Numbered from the stretch's first letter, positions 9,382-19,481 are shown. The stretch is 64,000 bases of DNA from Montanilutibacter psychrotolerans (GCF_003719825.1 NZ_RIBS01000012.1:1-64000), one strand, 5' to 3'. The notes: a model not told the origin generated them from the sequence alone. A program made the numbers and translations.

Positions 9382-9819
9382 ATGCGTCTCAATACACTTC
9401 AGCCCGCTGAGGGTGCCCGCGAAGACCGCAAGCGCGTCGGTCGCGGTATCGGTTCCGGCCTGGGCAAGACCTGCGGCCGCGGCCACAAGGGTTCGTTCGC
9501 TCGTTCGGGCAAGGGCAAGATCAAGGCCGGCTTCGAAGGCGGCCAGATGCCGATGTACATGCGCCTGCCGAAGATCGGCTTCCGCTCCAAGTCCGCCAAG
9601 GACACCGCCGAAGTGCTGCTGTACCAGCTGGACAAGCTGGAAGCGGGCGAGATCGACCTGGCCAAGCTGCGCGCGGCCAAGCTGATTCCGACCACCGCCA
9701 AGCAGGCCAAGATCGTCGTCAAGGGCGAGCTGACCAAGGCGTTCGTGCTCAAGGGCTTGCTCGCCACGGCCGGTGCCAAGGCCGCGATCGAAGCGGCTGG
9801 CGGCAAGGTCGAGGAGTAA
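9382..9819 (+). CDS. rplO: 50S ribosomal protein L15
   Basis: L15 (145 residues) is a late-assembly 50S protein. The Gly/Arg-rich N-terminal tail ([21 protein letters not shown]) and [14 protein letters not shown] are diagnostic. An AAGGAG lies just before the ATG. Confidence 0.98.
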   Translation: MRLNTLQPAEGAREDRKRVGRGIGSGLGKTCGRGHKGSFARSGKGKIKAGFEGGQMPMYMRLPKIGFRSKSAKDTAEVLLYQLDKLEAGEIDLAKLRAAKLIPTTAKQAKIVVKGELTKAFVLKGLLATAGAKAAIEAAGGKVEE

Positions 9820-9826
9820 GCGACGG

Positions 9827-11197
9827 ATGGCGCAGAGCGGCAACGCAATGGCTGGTATGGGCGGCGGGCTCGGTAAGTTCACCGAGCTCCGTCAGCGCCT
9901 GCTGTTTGTGGTCGGGGCATTGATCGTCTATCGCATCGGTTGCTACATCCCGGTGCCAGGCGTCAATCCCGAAGCAATGCTGCGCCTGATGGAAAGCCAG
10001 CAGGGCACCATCGTGGACATGTTCAACATGTTCTCCGGTGGTGCGCTGTCGCGTTTCAGCCTGTTGGCGCTGAACGTGATGCCGTATATCTCGGCGTCGA
10101 TCATCATCCAGCTGCTGGTACAGATCGTGCCGAGCCTGAAAGCCATCCAGAAGGAAGGCGAGTCGGGTCGACGCAAGATCAACCAGTGGTCGCGCATGGG
10201 CGCGATCCCGCTTGCCGTGTTCCAGGCGTGGGGTATCGCGACGGCGCTGCAGGCCGGTGGTGCGAGCGAGGGTCTCCAGGTGGTGTACAACCCCGGGCCC
10301 GGCTTCATCATCACTGCTGTCATTTCGCTGACCGCCGGCACCATGTTCCTCATGTGGCTGGGCGAGCAGATCACCGAGCGCGGCGTCGGCAACGGTGTCT
10401 CGCTGATCATCTTCGCCGGTATCGTCGCGGGGCTTCCGGCCGCCGTGATCGGGATGGTCGAGCAGATCCGCAACGGTGACATGAACATCCTCACCGCCAT
10501 TGCGGTGGTGGCGATCGTCCTGGGCTTCACCTACCTGGTGGTGTTCATCGAGCGCGGCCAGCGTCGCATCACGGTGAACTACGCCCGGCGTCAGGGCGGT
10601 CGCAACGCTTACATGAACCAGTCGTCGTTCCTCCCGCTGAAGCTCAACATGGCGGGTGTCATTCCGGCGATCTTCGCTTCGAGCCTGGTGATGTTCCCGG
10701 CCACGATCGCGACCTGGTTCGGGCAGGGCAGTGAGTCCGGTACGGCGTCGATGCTGCAGCGGGTCAGCCAGTGGCTGAACCCCGGCGAGCCGCTGCACAT
10801 GATCCTGTACGCGTCGTTGATCATCGGTTTCGCGTTCTTCTACACCGCGCTGGTGTTCAACTCGCAGGAAACCGCTGACAACCTCAAGAAGTCTGGCGCG
10901 CTGATTCCGGGCATCCGTCCGGGCAAGGCGACCGCGGATTACGTCGACGGTGTGCTGACCCGTTTGACGGCGGCCGGTGCGATCTACCTGGTGGTGGTGT
11001 GCCTGCTGCCGGAGATCATGCGCTCCAAGATGGGTACGTCGTTCTACTTCGGCGGCACCTCGCTGCTGATCGTGGTCGTGGTGGTGATGGACTTCATTGC
11101 GCAGATTCAGGCGCACCTGATGTCCCACCAGTACGAGAGCCTTCTGAAGAAGGCAAATTTGAAGGGCGGCTCGCGCGGCGGATTGGCCCGCGGGTAA
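9827..11197 (+). CDS. secY: Preprotein translocase subunit SecY
   Basis: SecY (456 residues from ATG 9827, 7 bp after rplO) is the channel subunit of the SecYEG translocon in the inner membrane. Ten hydrophobic segments are visible; [20 protein letters not shown] and [16 protein letters not shown] are family motifs around TM2 and the C5 loop that binds SecA. The C-terminal tail is [16 protein letters not shown]. Two odd features: the codons …A AAT TTG… at 11155-11161 form a slippery-type heptamer, and the codons for the last ten residues recur 44 bp later in the -1 frame (see findings). rpmJ does not follow as it does in E. coli. Confidence 0.97.
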   Translation: MAQSGNAMAGMGGGLGKFTELRQRLLFVVGALIVYRIGCYIPVPGVNPEAMLRLMESQQGTIVDMFNMFSGGALSRFSLLALNVMPYISASIIIQLLVQIVPSLKAIQKEGESGRRKINQWSRMGAIPLAVFQAWGIATALQAGGASEGLQVVYNPGPGFIITAVISLTAGTMFLMWLGEQITERGVGNGVSLIIFAGIVAGLPAAVIGMVEQIRNGDMNILTAIAVVAIVLGFTYLVVFIERGQRRITVNYARRQGGRNAYMNQSSFLPLKLNMAGVIPAIFASSLVMFPATIATWFGQGSESGTASMLQRVSQWLNPGEPLHMILYASLIIGFAFFYTALVFNSQETADNLKKSGALIPGIRPGKATADYVDGVLTRLTAAGAIYLVVVCLLPEIMRSKMGTSFYFGGTSLLIVVVVVMDFIAQIQAHLMSHQYESLLKKANLKGGSRGGLARG

Positions 11198-11239
11198 GCC
11201 AACAAGAGGGCGGCTCGCGCGGCGGTCTCGCGCGCGGGT
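11164..11239 (+). repeat. Direct repeat of the secY 3' end
   Basis: GGGCGGCTCGCGCGGCGG occurs at 11164-11181 and again at 11208-11225; the similarity continues for about 14 bp with four substitutions. Copy 1 is the end of secY. Copy 2 lies after the secY stop, in the -1 frame, and encodes the same decapeptide [10 protein letters not shown] because all four differences are synonymous in that frame. Confidence 0.85.
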
Positions 11240-11477
11240 GGGTCTGGACCGAACGCGCGCCAGAGTAGCGCGCGGGGCCGGGGAGGGCAGTCAGATGCCT
11301 CTCTCCCACGGTACAGTCGGGATCCGTCGCCGGAGCATGGGCACACTCCCCATGCCGTGGCACTGCGACGCCTCGTGCGCCGCAGGGCTTCCTATTAACC
11401 CGAGACCTTGATAACATTTCCGATTCACTCCGCCGGGTTGTGACAAATCCGGCCGCCAATCAGTTGGAGATCGCGTT
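11198..11477 (+). other. secY-rpsM intergenic region lacking rpmJ
   Basis: This 280-bp gap occupies the place where E. coli has rpmJ (L36); no Cys-rich 37-41-residue reading frame is present in it on either strand. It holds the repeat of the secY tail, a G/C-rich imperfect hairpin (about 11279-11308), a hairpin with stem GCATGGG/CCCATGC (11335-11355), and a wide inverted repeat AACCCG…CGGGTT (11397-11439) before rpsM. The last could belong to an S4-responsive alpha-operon leader, by analogy with E. coli. I see no good promoter. Confidence 0.6.
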
Positions 11478-11834
11478 ATGGCGCGTATTGCGGGCGTCAA
11501 TCTGCCTGCCCAGAAGCATGTCTGGGTGGGCTTGCAAAGCATCTACGGCATCGGCCGTACTCGTTCGAAGCAGGTCTGCGAATCCGCAGGCGTGACTTCG
11601 ACGACCAAGATCCGCGACCTGTCCGAGCCTGAAGTCGAGCGCCTGCGCGCCGAGATCGGCAAGTTCGTGGTCGAGGGCGACCTGCGTCGCGAGATCGGCA
11701 TGTCGATCAAGCGTCTGATGGACCTGGCCTGCTACCGCGGCCTGCGTCACCGCCGCGGCCTGCCGCTGCGTGGTCAGCGCACGCGTACCAATGCACGCAC
11801 CCGCAAGGGTCCGCGCAAGGCCATCAAGAAGTAA
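11478..11834 (+). CDS. rpsM: 30S ribosomal protein S13
   Basis: S13 (118 residues) contacts the P-site tRNA and forms intersubunit bridges. [20 protein letters not shown] at the N terminus and the basic [18 protein letters not shown] tail are typical. It opens the alpha operon group rpsM-rpsK-rpsD-rpoA-rplQ. A TTGGAGA Shine-Dalgarno lies close upstream. Confidence 0.98.
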   Translation: MARIAGVNLPAQKHVWVGLQSIYGIGRTRSKQVCESAGVTSTTKIRDLSEPEVERLRAEIGKFVVEGDLRREIGMSIKRLMDLACYRGLRHRRGLPLRGQRTRTNARTRKGPRKAIKK

Positions 11835-11846
11835 GGGGCAGACATC

Positions 11847-12239
11847 ATGGCCAAGCCGGCAGCTGCAAAAACCAAGAAGAAGATCAAGCGGGTCGTCACC
11901 GACGGCATCGCCCACGTCCACGCTTCTTTCAACAACACGATCATCACGATCACCGACCGTCAGGGCAATGCGCTGTCGTGGGCAACTTCGGGTGGCGCGG
12001 GTTTCCGCGGCTCGCGCAAGTCGACCCCGTTCGCCGCGCAGGTTGCTGCTGAGAAGGCCGGCCGTGCTGCGCTCGACTACGGCGTCAAGTCGCTGGAAGT
12101 GCGCATCAAGGGTCCGGGTCCGGGTCGCGAGTCCGCCGTTCGTTCGTTGAACAACGTGGGCTACAAGATCATGAACATCATCGACGTGACGCCGATCCCG
12201 CACAACGGGTGCCGTCCGCCGAAAAAGCGTCGCGTCTGA
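11847..12239 (+). CDS. rpsK: 30S ribosomal protein S11
   Basis: S11 (130 residues) lies on the platform near the E site. [20 protein letters not shown] and the C-terminal [16 protein letters not shown] are near-invariant in the family; the latter includes the Asn-Gly pair that converts to isoaspartate in E. coli. Confidence 0.98.
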   Translation: MAKPAAAKTKKKIKRVVTDGIAHVHASFNNTIITITDRQGNALSWATSGGAGFRGSRKSTPFAAQVAAEKAGRAALDYGVKSLEVRIKGPGPGRESAVRSLNNVGYKIMNIIDVTPIPHNGCRPPKKRRV

Positions 12240-12253
12240 GGAGCTGAAGAAAA

Positions 12254-12883
<630 letters not shown>

Positions 12884-12894
12884 TCCATTGTTTT

Positions 12895-12918
12895 GGATCC
12901 CCGCTGCGGCGGGGGTCC
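12895..12918 (+). promoter_or_regulatory. Hairpin between rpsD and rpoA
   Basis: GGATCCCCGC and GCGGGGGTCC form a 10-bp stem (one G-U pair) around TGCG. It ends only 2 bp before the AGGAG of rpoA (12921-12925), so it could modulate rpoA translation or protect the mRNA end. No T run follows, which argues against termination. Confidence 0.55.
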
Positions 12919-12935
12919 GCAGGAGACACCACAAC

Positions 12936-13934
12936 ATGACGGTTACCGCCAACCAGGTACTGCGTCCCCGCGGTCCCCAGATCGAACGCCTCGCCGGCAA
13001 CCGCGCGAAGGTAGTGATCGAGCCGCTGGAGCGTGGCTACGGCCACACCCTCGGCAATGCGCTGCGCCGGGTGCTGCTGTCGTCGATTCCGGGTTTCGCC
13101 ATCACCGAAGTTGAAATCGATGGCGTGCTGCACGAGTACACCACGGTCGAAGGCCTGCAGGAGGACGTGCTCGAGGTCCTGCTGAACCTCAAGGACGTCG
13201 CGATCCGCATGCACACCGGTGAAGCGTCCACGCTTTCGCTGGCCAAGCAGGGTCCGGGCGTCATCACCGCTGCCGACATCAAGACCGACCACAACGTCGA
13301 GATCCTGAATCCGGAGCACGTGATCGCGCACCTGACCAAGGACACCGCGATCAACATGCGCCTCAAGATCGAGCGTGGTTACGGCTACCAGCCGGCCGCC
13401 GCGCGTCGTCGTCCGGACGAGGAGACCCGCACCATCGGTCGCCTGATGCTGGACGCGAGCTTCTCGCCGGTCCGTCGCGTCGCGTATGCCGTGGAAGCGG
13501 CTCGCGTCGAACAGCGCACCGACCTCGACAAGCTGGTCCTGGACATCGAGACCAACGGCACGATCGACGCCGAGGAAGCCGTCCGTACTGCGGCCGACAT
13601 CCTCACCGATCAGCTGTCGGTGTTCGGCGACTTCACCCACCGCGACCGCGGTGCGGCGAAGCCGGCGACCAGCGGCATCGACCCGATCCTGCTGCGTCCG
13701 ATCGACGACCTCGAGCTGACCGTGCGTTCGGCGAACTGCCTCAAGGCCGAGAGCATCTACTACGTCGGTGATCTGATCCAGAAGACCGAAGTCGAACTGC
13801 TCAAGACCCCGAACCTTGGCAAGAAGTCGCTCACCGAGATCAAGGAAGTGCTGGCACAGCGCGGCCTTTCGCTCGGCATGAAGCTCGAAAACTGGCCGCC
13901 CGCCGGCATCGCCTCGCACGGCATGATGGGCTAA
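12936..13934 (+). CDS. rpoA: DNA-directed RNA polymerase subunit alpha
   Basis: The alpha subunit (332 residues) dimerises to nucleate RNA polymerase assembly and reads UP elements and activators through its C-terminal domain. The N-terminal domain contains the [17 protein letters not shown] dimerisation segment; the C-terminal domain has [15 protein letters not shown], which includes the DNA-contacting Arg equivalent to E. coli R265, and [17 protein letters not shown] 12936 is chosen because AGGAG precedes it; the open frame reaches further back but has no family match there. Confidence 0.98.
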   Translation: MTVTANQVLRPRGPQIERLAGNRAKVVIEPLERGYGHTLGNALRRVLLSSIPGFAITEVEIDGVLHEYTTVEGLQEDVLEVLLNLKDVAIRMHTGEASTLSLAKQGPGVITAADIKTDHNVEILNPEHVIAHLTKDTAINMRLKIERGYGYQPAAARRRPDEETRTIGRLMLDASFSPVRRVAYAVEAARVEQRTDLDKLVLDIETNGTIDAEEAVRTAADILTDQLSVFGDFTHRDRGAAKPATSGIDPILLRPIDDLELTVRSANCLKAESIYYVGDLIQKTEVELLKTPNLGKKSLTEIKEVLAQRGLSLGMKLENWPPAGIASHGMMG

Positions 13935-13949
13935 TTAGGAAATACGACC

Positions 13950-14324
13950 ATGCGCCACCAGAAATCCGGACGCAAGTTCAGCCGCACCAGCTCGCATCGC
14001 GATGCGATGTTCAGCAACATGGCTGCGTCCCTGATCAAGCACGAACTGATCCGTACCACCCTGCCGAAGGCCAAGGAACTGCGTCGCGTCGCAGAACCGC
14101 TGATCACGATGGCGAAGGCCGATGGCGTTGCAAACCGCCGTCTCGCGTTCTCGCGTCTGCGTGACAAGCAGGCCGTCGGCAAGCTCTTCATCGAACTGGG
14201 CCCGCGTTACCGCGAGCGTCCGGGCGGTTACCTGCGCATCCTCAAGTGCGGTTTCCGCGCTGGTGACAATGCGCCGATGGCCTATGTCGAGCTCGTTGAT
14301 CGCCCGGACGCCGCCACGGAGTAA
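13950..14324 (+). CDS. rplQ: 50S ribosomal protein L17
   Basis: L17 (124 residues) is the last gene of the superoperon. [20 protein letters not shown] is diagnostic. An intrinsic terminator follows about 50 bp downstream. Confidence 0.98.
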   Translation: MRHQKSGRKFSRTSSHRDAMFSNMAASLIKHELIRTTLPKAKELRRVAEPLITMAKADGVANRRLAFSRLRDKQAVGKLFIELGPRYRERPGGYLRILKCGFRAGDNAPMAYVELVDRPDAATE

Positions 14325-14371
14325 TCCGTAGCACGTCCATCGACTGGCGGAGGTTCGCCAGCCGTCGCAGG

Positions 14372-14402
14372 AGCCCCGGCTTGCCGGGGCTTCTTGCGTT
14401 TC
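14372..14402 (+). terminator. Terminator of the ribosomal superoperon
   Basis: AGCCCCGG and CCGGGGCT form an 8-bp stem with a CTTG loop, followed by a T-rich stretch (TCTTGCGTTT). A weaker hairpin, CTGGCG/CGCCAG at 14343-14361, precedes it. Confidence 0.85.
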
Positions 14403-14579
14403 TGCGCCCTGTGGGATGCCGGGTCTACGGCGCCGGGTTGCCGTTCGATGGCGTTCAATCGAACGCCGCCGCTTGCGCCTGCCGTGGCGGGCCATTGGCG
14501 CCCTGCGCTCATCCCGCGCATCGCGTTCGGACAGCGGGCGCCGCTTCGTTTCGCCCTTGGCAGCGGCTAAGCTTCGCGC

Positions 14580-15083
14580 ATGACCAATCCTCTTCTGCGC
14601 GGTTCGTTCCGCACCCAGTATCTGCTCGGTTTCCTGGCCTGCGTCGCCGTGCTGGCTTACGCCATTTTCGTGCAGCTCCACGATGGCTTCGAGCCTTGCA
14701 ACCTGTGCATCTTCCAGCGCATTGCGTTCGCTGCGCTCGGCCTGGTGTTTCTTGTCGCCGGATTGCATTCGCCGCGAAGCGTGGGCGGTCGCCGCGCGTA
14801 CGGCGTGCTGGCGACGATCGCGGCCCTGTCCGGCATCGGCATCGCCGCGCGCCACGTGTGGGTGCAGCTTTATCCGGCCGAGTCCGGCGGGTGCGGCGCG
14901 CCGATATCGTTCATGCGCGAGACGATGTCTACGTTCGACCTGGTCCGCAAGGTGCTCACCGCGAGCGGGAATTGCGGGGACATCGACTGGACGTTCCTCG
15001 GCCTGTCGATGCCGGCCTGGAGCCTGATCTGCTTCGTGGTGCTGGCTGTCTGGGCGGCGTTTGCGGCGTTTGTCCGGCGCTGA
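14580..15083 (+). CDS. dsbB: Disulfide bond formation protein DsbB
   Basis: DsbB is the inner-membrane quinone reductase that re-oxidises periplasmic DsbA. The 167-residue product has four hydrophobic segments and both Cys pairs: C40-N-L-C43 in the first periplasmic loop and C105/C132 in the second. The Arg after the first pair (FQR, residue 47) matches the quinone-interacting Arg of the family. It stands alone between the ribosomal terminator and the DAHP synthase; dsbA is not in the window. Confidence 0.93.
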   Translation: MTNPLLRGSFRTQYLLGFLACVAVLAYAIFVQLHDGFEPCNLCIFQRIAFAALGLVFLVAGLHSPRSVGGRRAYGVLATIAALSGIGIAARHVWVQLYPAESGGCGAPISFMRETMSTFDLVRKVLTASGNCGDIDWTFLGLSMPAWSLICFVVLAVWAAFAAFVRR

Positions 15084-15173
15084 CGGTGCGCCACGGTTGC
15101 CCACGTAACCGTTGCACGGCGCGGTAGCACCCACCATGATGCTTGCTGCTTTGCAACAAGCCATGGAACGCAC

Positions 15174-16559
15174 ATGTCGAACAAGAGCCGAAACCTGCAT
15201 CCCGTGAACCTCCCGAGCGAATGGGCGCCGACGTCGTGGCGTGGCCGGCCGGCCTTGCAGTTGCCCCAGTATCCCGACCAGGCCGTGCTGGACGGCGTGC
15301 TGGGTGAGCTGCGCGCGCTGCCGCCGCTGGTGACGTCCTGGGAGATCCTGGCGCTCAAGCAACAGATTGCCGAGGCCCAGGAAGGCAAACGCTTTCTGCT
15401 GCAGGGCGGTGACTGCGCCGAGACCTTCGACTCGTGCTCGTCCGAGGTCATCTCGAACCGGCTGAAGGTGCTGCTGCAGATGAGCCTCGTGCTGGTGCAC
15501 GGCCTGCGCAAGCCGGTGGTACGGGTGGGGCGCTTCGCCGGCCAGTACGCCAAGCCGCGTTCGTCGGATTCGGAGACGATCGACGGCGTGACCCTGCCCA
15601 GCTACCGGGGCGACATGGTCAATGCGCCAGAGTTTTCCGAACCCGCGCGTATCCCGGACCCGCGCCGCATGGTCAAGGGACACGCCCGTTCGGCGATGAC
15701 GATGAATTTCGTCCGCGCACTGATCGATGGCGGTTTCGCCGACCTGCACCATCCCGAATACTGGAACCTCAGCTGGGTCGGTCATTCGCCACTGGCCGAC
15801 GAGTACCGTCACATGGTCGCCGGCATCGGCGATGCGGTGCGCTTCATGGAAACCCTGTCCGGCGCCGAGGTGCACAACCTCAACCGGGTGGATTTCTACA
15901 CCTCGCACGAGGCCCTGCTGCTGCCTTACGAGGAATCGCAGACTCGCGAAGTCCCGCGCCATTGGGGCTGGTTCAACCTCAGCACCCACTACCCGTGGAT
16001 CGGCATGCGGACGGCCGCGGTGGATGGCGCGCATGTCGAGTATTTCCGCGGCATCCGCAATCCGATTGCGCTCAAGGTGGGGCCGTCGGTAACGCCGGAC
16101 CAGCTGCTGCGCGTGATCGATGTACTCAACCCCGACGACGAGGCGGGGCGACTGACGTTCATCCACCGCATGGGTGCGAAGCACATCGCCGACAAGCTGC
16201 CGGCCCTGCTCGATGCGGTGAAGCGCGATGGCCGCCGCGTGCTCTGGGTCTGCGATCCGATGCACGGCAACACCGAGTCGACCGCGAATGGCTACAAGAC
16301 GCGCCGTTTCGACAACATCGGGCGCGAGCTCGAGCTGGCGTTCGACATGCACGCCGCGGCCGGAACCCGGCTTGGTGGCGTGCACCTGGAGCTGACGGGC
16401 GAGGATGTCACCGAGTGCCTCGGCGGCGCGCGCGAGCTGACCGAAACCGATCTCGAGCGGGCGTACCACTCCACCGTCGATCCGCGCCTGAACTACGAAC
16501 AGGCGCTCGAGGTGGCGATGCTGATCGTGCGCAAGCACGCGACGCTCGCGGCCACCTGA
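15174..16559 (+). CDS. Class II 3-deoxy-7-phosphoheptulonate (DAHP) synthase
   Basis: The enzyme condenses phosphoenolpyruvate with erythrose 4-phosphate, the first step of the shikimate pathway. The 461-residue sequence is the plant/mycobacterial class II type, not the shorter AroF/G/H class I type: note FLLQGGDCAETFDS (metal-ligand Cys81), RVGRFAGQYAKPRSS, HARSAMTMNFVRAL and WVCDPMHGNTEST. Class II enzymes often replace the AroFGH isozymes in xanthomonads. The gene converges on typA across a triplicated terminator. I cannot tell from sequence whether it serves general aromatic or secondary metabolism. Confidence 0.93.
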   Translation: MSNKSRNLHPVNLPSEWAPTSWRGRPALQLPQYPDQAVLDGVLGELRALPPLVTSWEILALKQQIAEAQEGKRFLLQGGDCAETFDSCSSEVISNRLKVLLQMSLVLVHGLRKPVVRVGRFAGQYAKPRSSDSETIDGVTLPSYRGDMVNAPEFSEPARIPDPRRMVKGHARSAMTMNFVRALIDGGFADLHHPEYWNLSWVGHSPLADEYRHMVAGIGDAVRFMETLSGAEVHNLNRVDFYTSHEALLLPYEESQTREVPRHWGWFNLSTHYPWIGMRTAAVDGAHVEYFRGIRNPIALKVGPSVTPDQLLRVIDVLNPDDEAGRLTFIHRMGAKHIADKLPALLDAVKRDGRRVLWVCDPMHGNTESTANGYKTRRFDNIGRELELAFDMHAAAGTRLGGVHLELTGEDVTECLGGARELTETDLERAYHSTVDPRLNYEQALEVAMLIVRKHATLAAT

Positions 16560-16607
16560 GCACGGTCGCCACCCAGGCCGCCTGGGAATGGCGCGGATGC
16601 AACAAGC

Positions 16608-16634
16608 AAAAGCCCCGCACTCGCGGGGCTTTTT
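16608..16634. terminator. Bidirectional terminator, copy 1
   Basis: AAAAGCCCCGC, loop ACTC, GCGGGGCTTTT is an 11-bp stem with A run before and T run after, so it can stop transcription from either side. It serves the DAHP synthase gene first. Confidence 0.9.
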
Positions 16635-16729
16635 GCTGTTGTCGATGGCGACGGTAGGGCAACGCCCGAGGCTCGCGGTCGCCTGAGCGCCGCCACCCGG
16701 GTCCGCTCGGGATCGGCGCGGATTCAAAC

Positions 16730-16756
16730 AAAAGCCCCGCACTCGCGGGGTTTTTT
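16730..16756. terminator. Bidirectional terminator, copy 2
   Basis: Same design as copy 1, 122 bp further on: AAAAGCCCCGC, loop ACTC, GCGGGGTTTTTT, with one G-U pair in place of G-C. Confidence 0.88.
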
Positions 16757-16849
16757 GCTGTTGTCGATGGCGAGGTCAGGCGACACGCGCTCGAGGCAAG
16801 CTGAGCGCCGCCACCAATGGGTCTGCCCGGGCGCGGCGCGAGTGCAAAC

Positions 16850-16876
16850 AAAAAGCCCCGCATTCGCGGGGCTTCT
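16850..16876. terminator. Bidirectional terminator, copy 3
   Basis: AAAAAGCCCCGC, loop ATTC, GCGGGGCTTCTT, 120 bp from copy 2 and 22 bp beyond the typA stop, so it is the proximal terminator of typA. Confidence 0.9.
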
Positions 16877-16897
16877 TGCTGCTGCCGGTGGCGACGG

Positions 16898-18742
16898 TCA
16901 GGCGGCGCGCGAGGCGCGCTTGCGGTCGTTCTCGGTGCGGAACTTCTTGCGCAGACGGATCTGCTTGGGCGTGACTTCGACCAGCTCGTCGTCGTCGATG
17001 AACTCCAGCGCCTGCTCGAGCGACAGCTTGATCGCCGGGATCAGGCCCTCGTCCTTGTCGGTGCCCGAGGCGCGGAAGTTGGTGAGCTGCTTGCCGCGCA
17101 GGGCATTGACGGTGAGGTCGTTGTCCTTGGAGTTGATGCCGACGATCTGACCCTCGTAGATCTCCTCGCCCGGCTCGATGAACAGGCGGCCACGCTCCTG
17201 CATCGCGATCTGCGCGTAGGCCGGCGACGGACCGGTGCCGTTGGAGATCAGCACGCCGTTCTGGCGTTGGCCGATCTCGCCTTCCATCTTCGGACCGAAG
17301 TGGTCGAACACGTGGAACAGCAGGCCCGTGCCGGCGGTCAGCGTGCGGAACTCGGTCTGGAAGCCGATCAGGCCACGCGCCGGGATGATGAACTCCAGGC
17401 GCACGCGGCCCTTGCCGTCGGGTTCCATGTTCTGCAGCAGCGCCTTGCGCTCGCCGAGGCGGCCCATGACGCCGCCCTGGAACTGCTCTTCCATGTCGAC
17501 CACCAGCTGCTCGAACGGCTCCTGCATGATCCCGTCGATTTCCTTGATGATCACTTCCGGGCGCGACACGGCCAGCTCGTAGCCTTCGCGACGCATGTTT
17601 TCGATCAGGATGGACAGGTGCAGCTCGCCGCGGCCGCTGACCTTGAACTTGTCGGCGTCGCCTGTGTCTTCGACCTTGAGTGCAACGTTGTGCGCGGTCT
17701 CGCGGGTCAGGCGGTCACGCAGCTGGCGCGAGGTCAGGAACTTGCCGCCGCTGCGGTCCTTCACGCCGGCGAACGGCGAGTCGTTGACCTGGAAGGTCAT
17801 CGAGATGGTCGGCTCGTCGACGGTCAGGATGGGCAGCTGTTCGACCGCGGCCGGATCGCAGACCGTATCGGAGATGCCGAGGCCTTCGATGCCGCTGAAC
17901 GCGATGATGTCGCCCGCCTGGGCCTCGTTCACTTCCACACGCTCCAGGCCCATGAAGCCCAGCACCTGCAGCACCTTGCCGTTGCGGGTCTTGCCCTCGC
18001 GGTCCATCACGGTGACCTGCTGGTTGGTCTTGACCTTGCCGCGCTGGATTCGGCCGACGCCGATGATGCCGACGTAGTTGTTGTAGTCCAGCGAGGTGAC
18101 GCGCAACTGGAACGGGCCATCCGGATCGACCGGCGGTGCCGGCACGTGCTTGCAGATGGTCTCGAACAGGTGGGTCATGTCGCCGCCACGCACGTCGGGG
18201 GTGTCGCCGGCATAGCCCTGCAGGCCCGAGGCGTAGACGGTGGTGAAGTCGAGCTGGTCGTCGGTCGCGCCGAGGCGGTCGAACAGGTCGAAGGTCTGGT
18301 CCAGCACCCAGTCGGCGCGGGCGCCCGGGCGGTCGACCTTGTTGACCACGACGATCGGCTTGAAGCCCATCGCGAAGGCCTTCTGCGTGACGAAGCGGGT
18401 CTGCGGCATCGGGCCGTCCATCGCGTCGACCAGGATCAGAACCGAGTCGACCATCGACAGAACGCGCTCGACCTCGCCACCGAAGTCGGCGTGGCCCGGG
18501 GTGTCGACGATGTTGATGCGCCAGACTTCGCCGTCCTTGTCGGTCCAGCGGATGGCGGTGTTCTTCGACAGGATCGTGATGCCACGTTCCTTTTCGATGT
18601 CGTTGCTGTCCATCACCCGGTCGGGAACGATGGCGCGCTCGTCGAGGGTGCCGGACTGCTTGAGCAGCTGGTCGACGAGGGTGGTCTTGCCATGGTCGAC
18701 GTGGGCGACGATGGCGATATTGCGCAGGCGTTCGATGGACAT
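16898..18742 (-). CDS. typA: Ribosome-associated translational GTPase TypA/BipA
   Basis: TypA/BipA is an EF-G-like GTPase that helps 50S assembly and stress growth. The 614-residue product starts [20 protein letters not shown] (P-loop, residues 13-20), followed by the G3 motif [12 protein letters not shown] and G4 NKVDRPGAR; domain V and the family-specific C-terminal domain (ending RKRASRAA) complete it. A TATACT -10-like box on this strand lies about 50 bp upstream. The gene faces the DAHP synthase and shares its terminator array. Confidence 0.96.
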   Translation of the reverse strand: MSIERLRNIAIVAHVDHGKTTLVDQLLKQSGTLDERAIVPDRVMDSNDIEKERGITILSKNTAIRWTDKDGEVWRINIVDTPGHADFGGEVERVLSMVDSVLILVDAMDGPMPQTRFVTQKAFAMGFKPIVVVNKVDRPGARADWVLDQTFDLFDRLGATDDQLDFTTVYASGLQGYAGDTPDVRGGDMTHLFETICKHVPAPPVDPDGPFQLRVTSLDYNNYVGIIGVGRIQRGKVKTNQQVTVMDREGKTRNGKVLQVLGFMGLERVEVNEAQAGDIIAFSGIEGLGISDTVCDPAAVEQLPILTVDEPTISMTFQVNDSPFAGVKDRSGGKFLTSRQLRDRLTRETAHNVALKVEDTGDADKFKVSGRGELHLSILIENMRREGYELAVSRPEVIIKEIDGIMQEPFEQLVVDMEEQFQGGVMGRLGERKALLQNMEPDGKGRVRLEFIIPARGLIGFQTEFRTLTAGTGLLFHVFDHFGPKMEGEIGQRQNGVLISNGTGPSPAYAQIAMQERGRLFIEPGEEIYEGQIVGINSKDNDLTVNALRGKQLTNFRASGTDKDEGLIPAIKLSLEQALEFIDDDELVEVTPKQIRLRKKFRTENDRKRASRAA

Positions 18743-18790
18743 GCGGGGAGGGCGCCACGAAGGGCGCTGAGGCAGCTAAGGAAGCCGACA

Positions 18791-18796
18791 AGTATA
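18791..18796 (-). promoter_or_regulatory. Possible -10 box of typA
   Basis: TATACT on the minus strand, about 50 bp before the typA start, is a good -10 hexamer, but I see no TTGACA-like -35 at 16-18 bp. Confidence 0.35.
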
Positions 18797-18942
18797 CCGG
18801 TCTGCGATGACGGCTGCCGGATTGCCTGAACGGGGCGGGGTATCCTTGTGGATCGCCCGGATCGTCGCCATGTCGACGCCGTACCCCGGCCTGACCCGGC
18901 CCCGACCCACCCGCTAGTCCCCCAACGTCCCAGGAGACGTCC

Positions 18943-19449
18943 ATGAGCCTGATCGCCACCTTCGACACCGACCGCGGCCCGATCCGCGTTGAACTTGCCG
19001 CCGACAAGGCGCCGCTGACCGTCGCCAACTTCGTGAATCTGGTCCTTCGCGGCTACTACGACGGCCTCAACTTCCACCGTGTGATCCCGGATTTCATGGT
19101 CCAGGGCGGCTGCCCGGAAGGCCGTGGCACCGGTGGCCCGGGTTACAAGTTCGAGGACGAGGCCCGCAACGGCTTGGGCCACCAGCGTGGCGTGCTGTCG
19201 ATGGCCAATGCCGGCCCGGCGACGAACGGTAGCCAGTTCTTCATCACACACGTCGCCTGCCCGTGGCTGGACGGCAAGCACACCGTGTTCGGCAAAGTGC
19301 TCGAGGGCATCGAAGTGGTCGACGCGGTGAAGCAGGGCGACACCATCAAGTCGGTGAAGATCGAGGGCGATACCGCCGCCGTGCTGGCCGCGAAGGCCGA
19401 CCGCGTTGCTGACTGGAACCGGATCCTCGACGAGCGCGCCAGCGCCTGA
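18943..19449 (+). CDS. ppiB: Cyclophilin-type peptidyl-prolyl cis-trans isomerase (cytoplasmic)
   Basis: The 168-residue protein is a compact cyclophilin that speeds Xaa-Pro isomerisation. [13 protein letters not shown] contains the catalytic Arg, and [14 protein letters not shown] the binding-pocket Gln/Phe. There is no signal peptide, so the PpiB (cytoplasmic) assignment is favoured. AGGAGA precedes the ATG. It is divergent from typA across 200 bp. Confidence 0.93.
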   Translation: MSLIATFDTDRGPIRVELAADKAPLTVANFVNLVLRGYYDGLNFHRVIPDFMVQGGCPEGRGTGGPGYKFEDEARNGLGHQRGVLSMANAGPATNGSQFFITHVACPWLDGKHTVFGKVLEGIEVVDAVKQGDTIKSVKIEGDTAAVLAAKADRVADWNRILDERASA

Positions 19450-19481
19450 TTCCGGACGTGGTCGACCGCTGCGTCGACCTG

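Larger units (their letters stand above)
16560..16897. repeat. Three tandem ~121-bp units, each with a bidirectional terminator
   Basis: Between the convergent DAHP synthase and typA genes a unit of about 120-122 bp is repeated three times. Each ends in GAGCGCCGCCACC-like sequence, a C/G-rich spacer, CAAACAAAAGCCCCGC, a 4-base loop and GCGGGGCTTTTT, then GCTGTTGTCGATGGCGA. After the hairpin, the two inner copies carry a degraded likeness of the last 35-40 bp of typA (GGCGACGGTCAGGCGGCGCG at the real gene end). Confidence 0.85.

Noticed and set aside
13935-16742. Open frame of 935 codons on the minus strand opposite rplQ, dsbB and the DAHP synthase
   Set aside because: It lies antisense to three well-identified genes and crosses their boundaries; the product is His/Arg/Ala-rich and matches nothing. 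Long antisense frames are expected at this GC content.
16560-16897. 121-bp repeats considered as a mobile element or CRISPR
   Set aside because: No transposase, target duplication or spacer diversity; the repeated core is an intrinsic terminator.
16817-18829. 670-codon plus-strand open frame opposite typA
   Set aside because: Exact shadow of typA with skewed composition and no ribosome-binding site.
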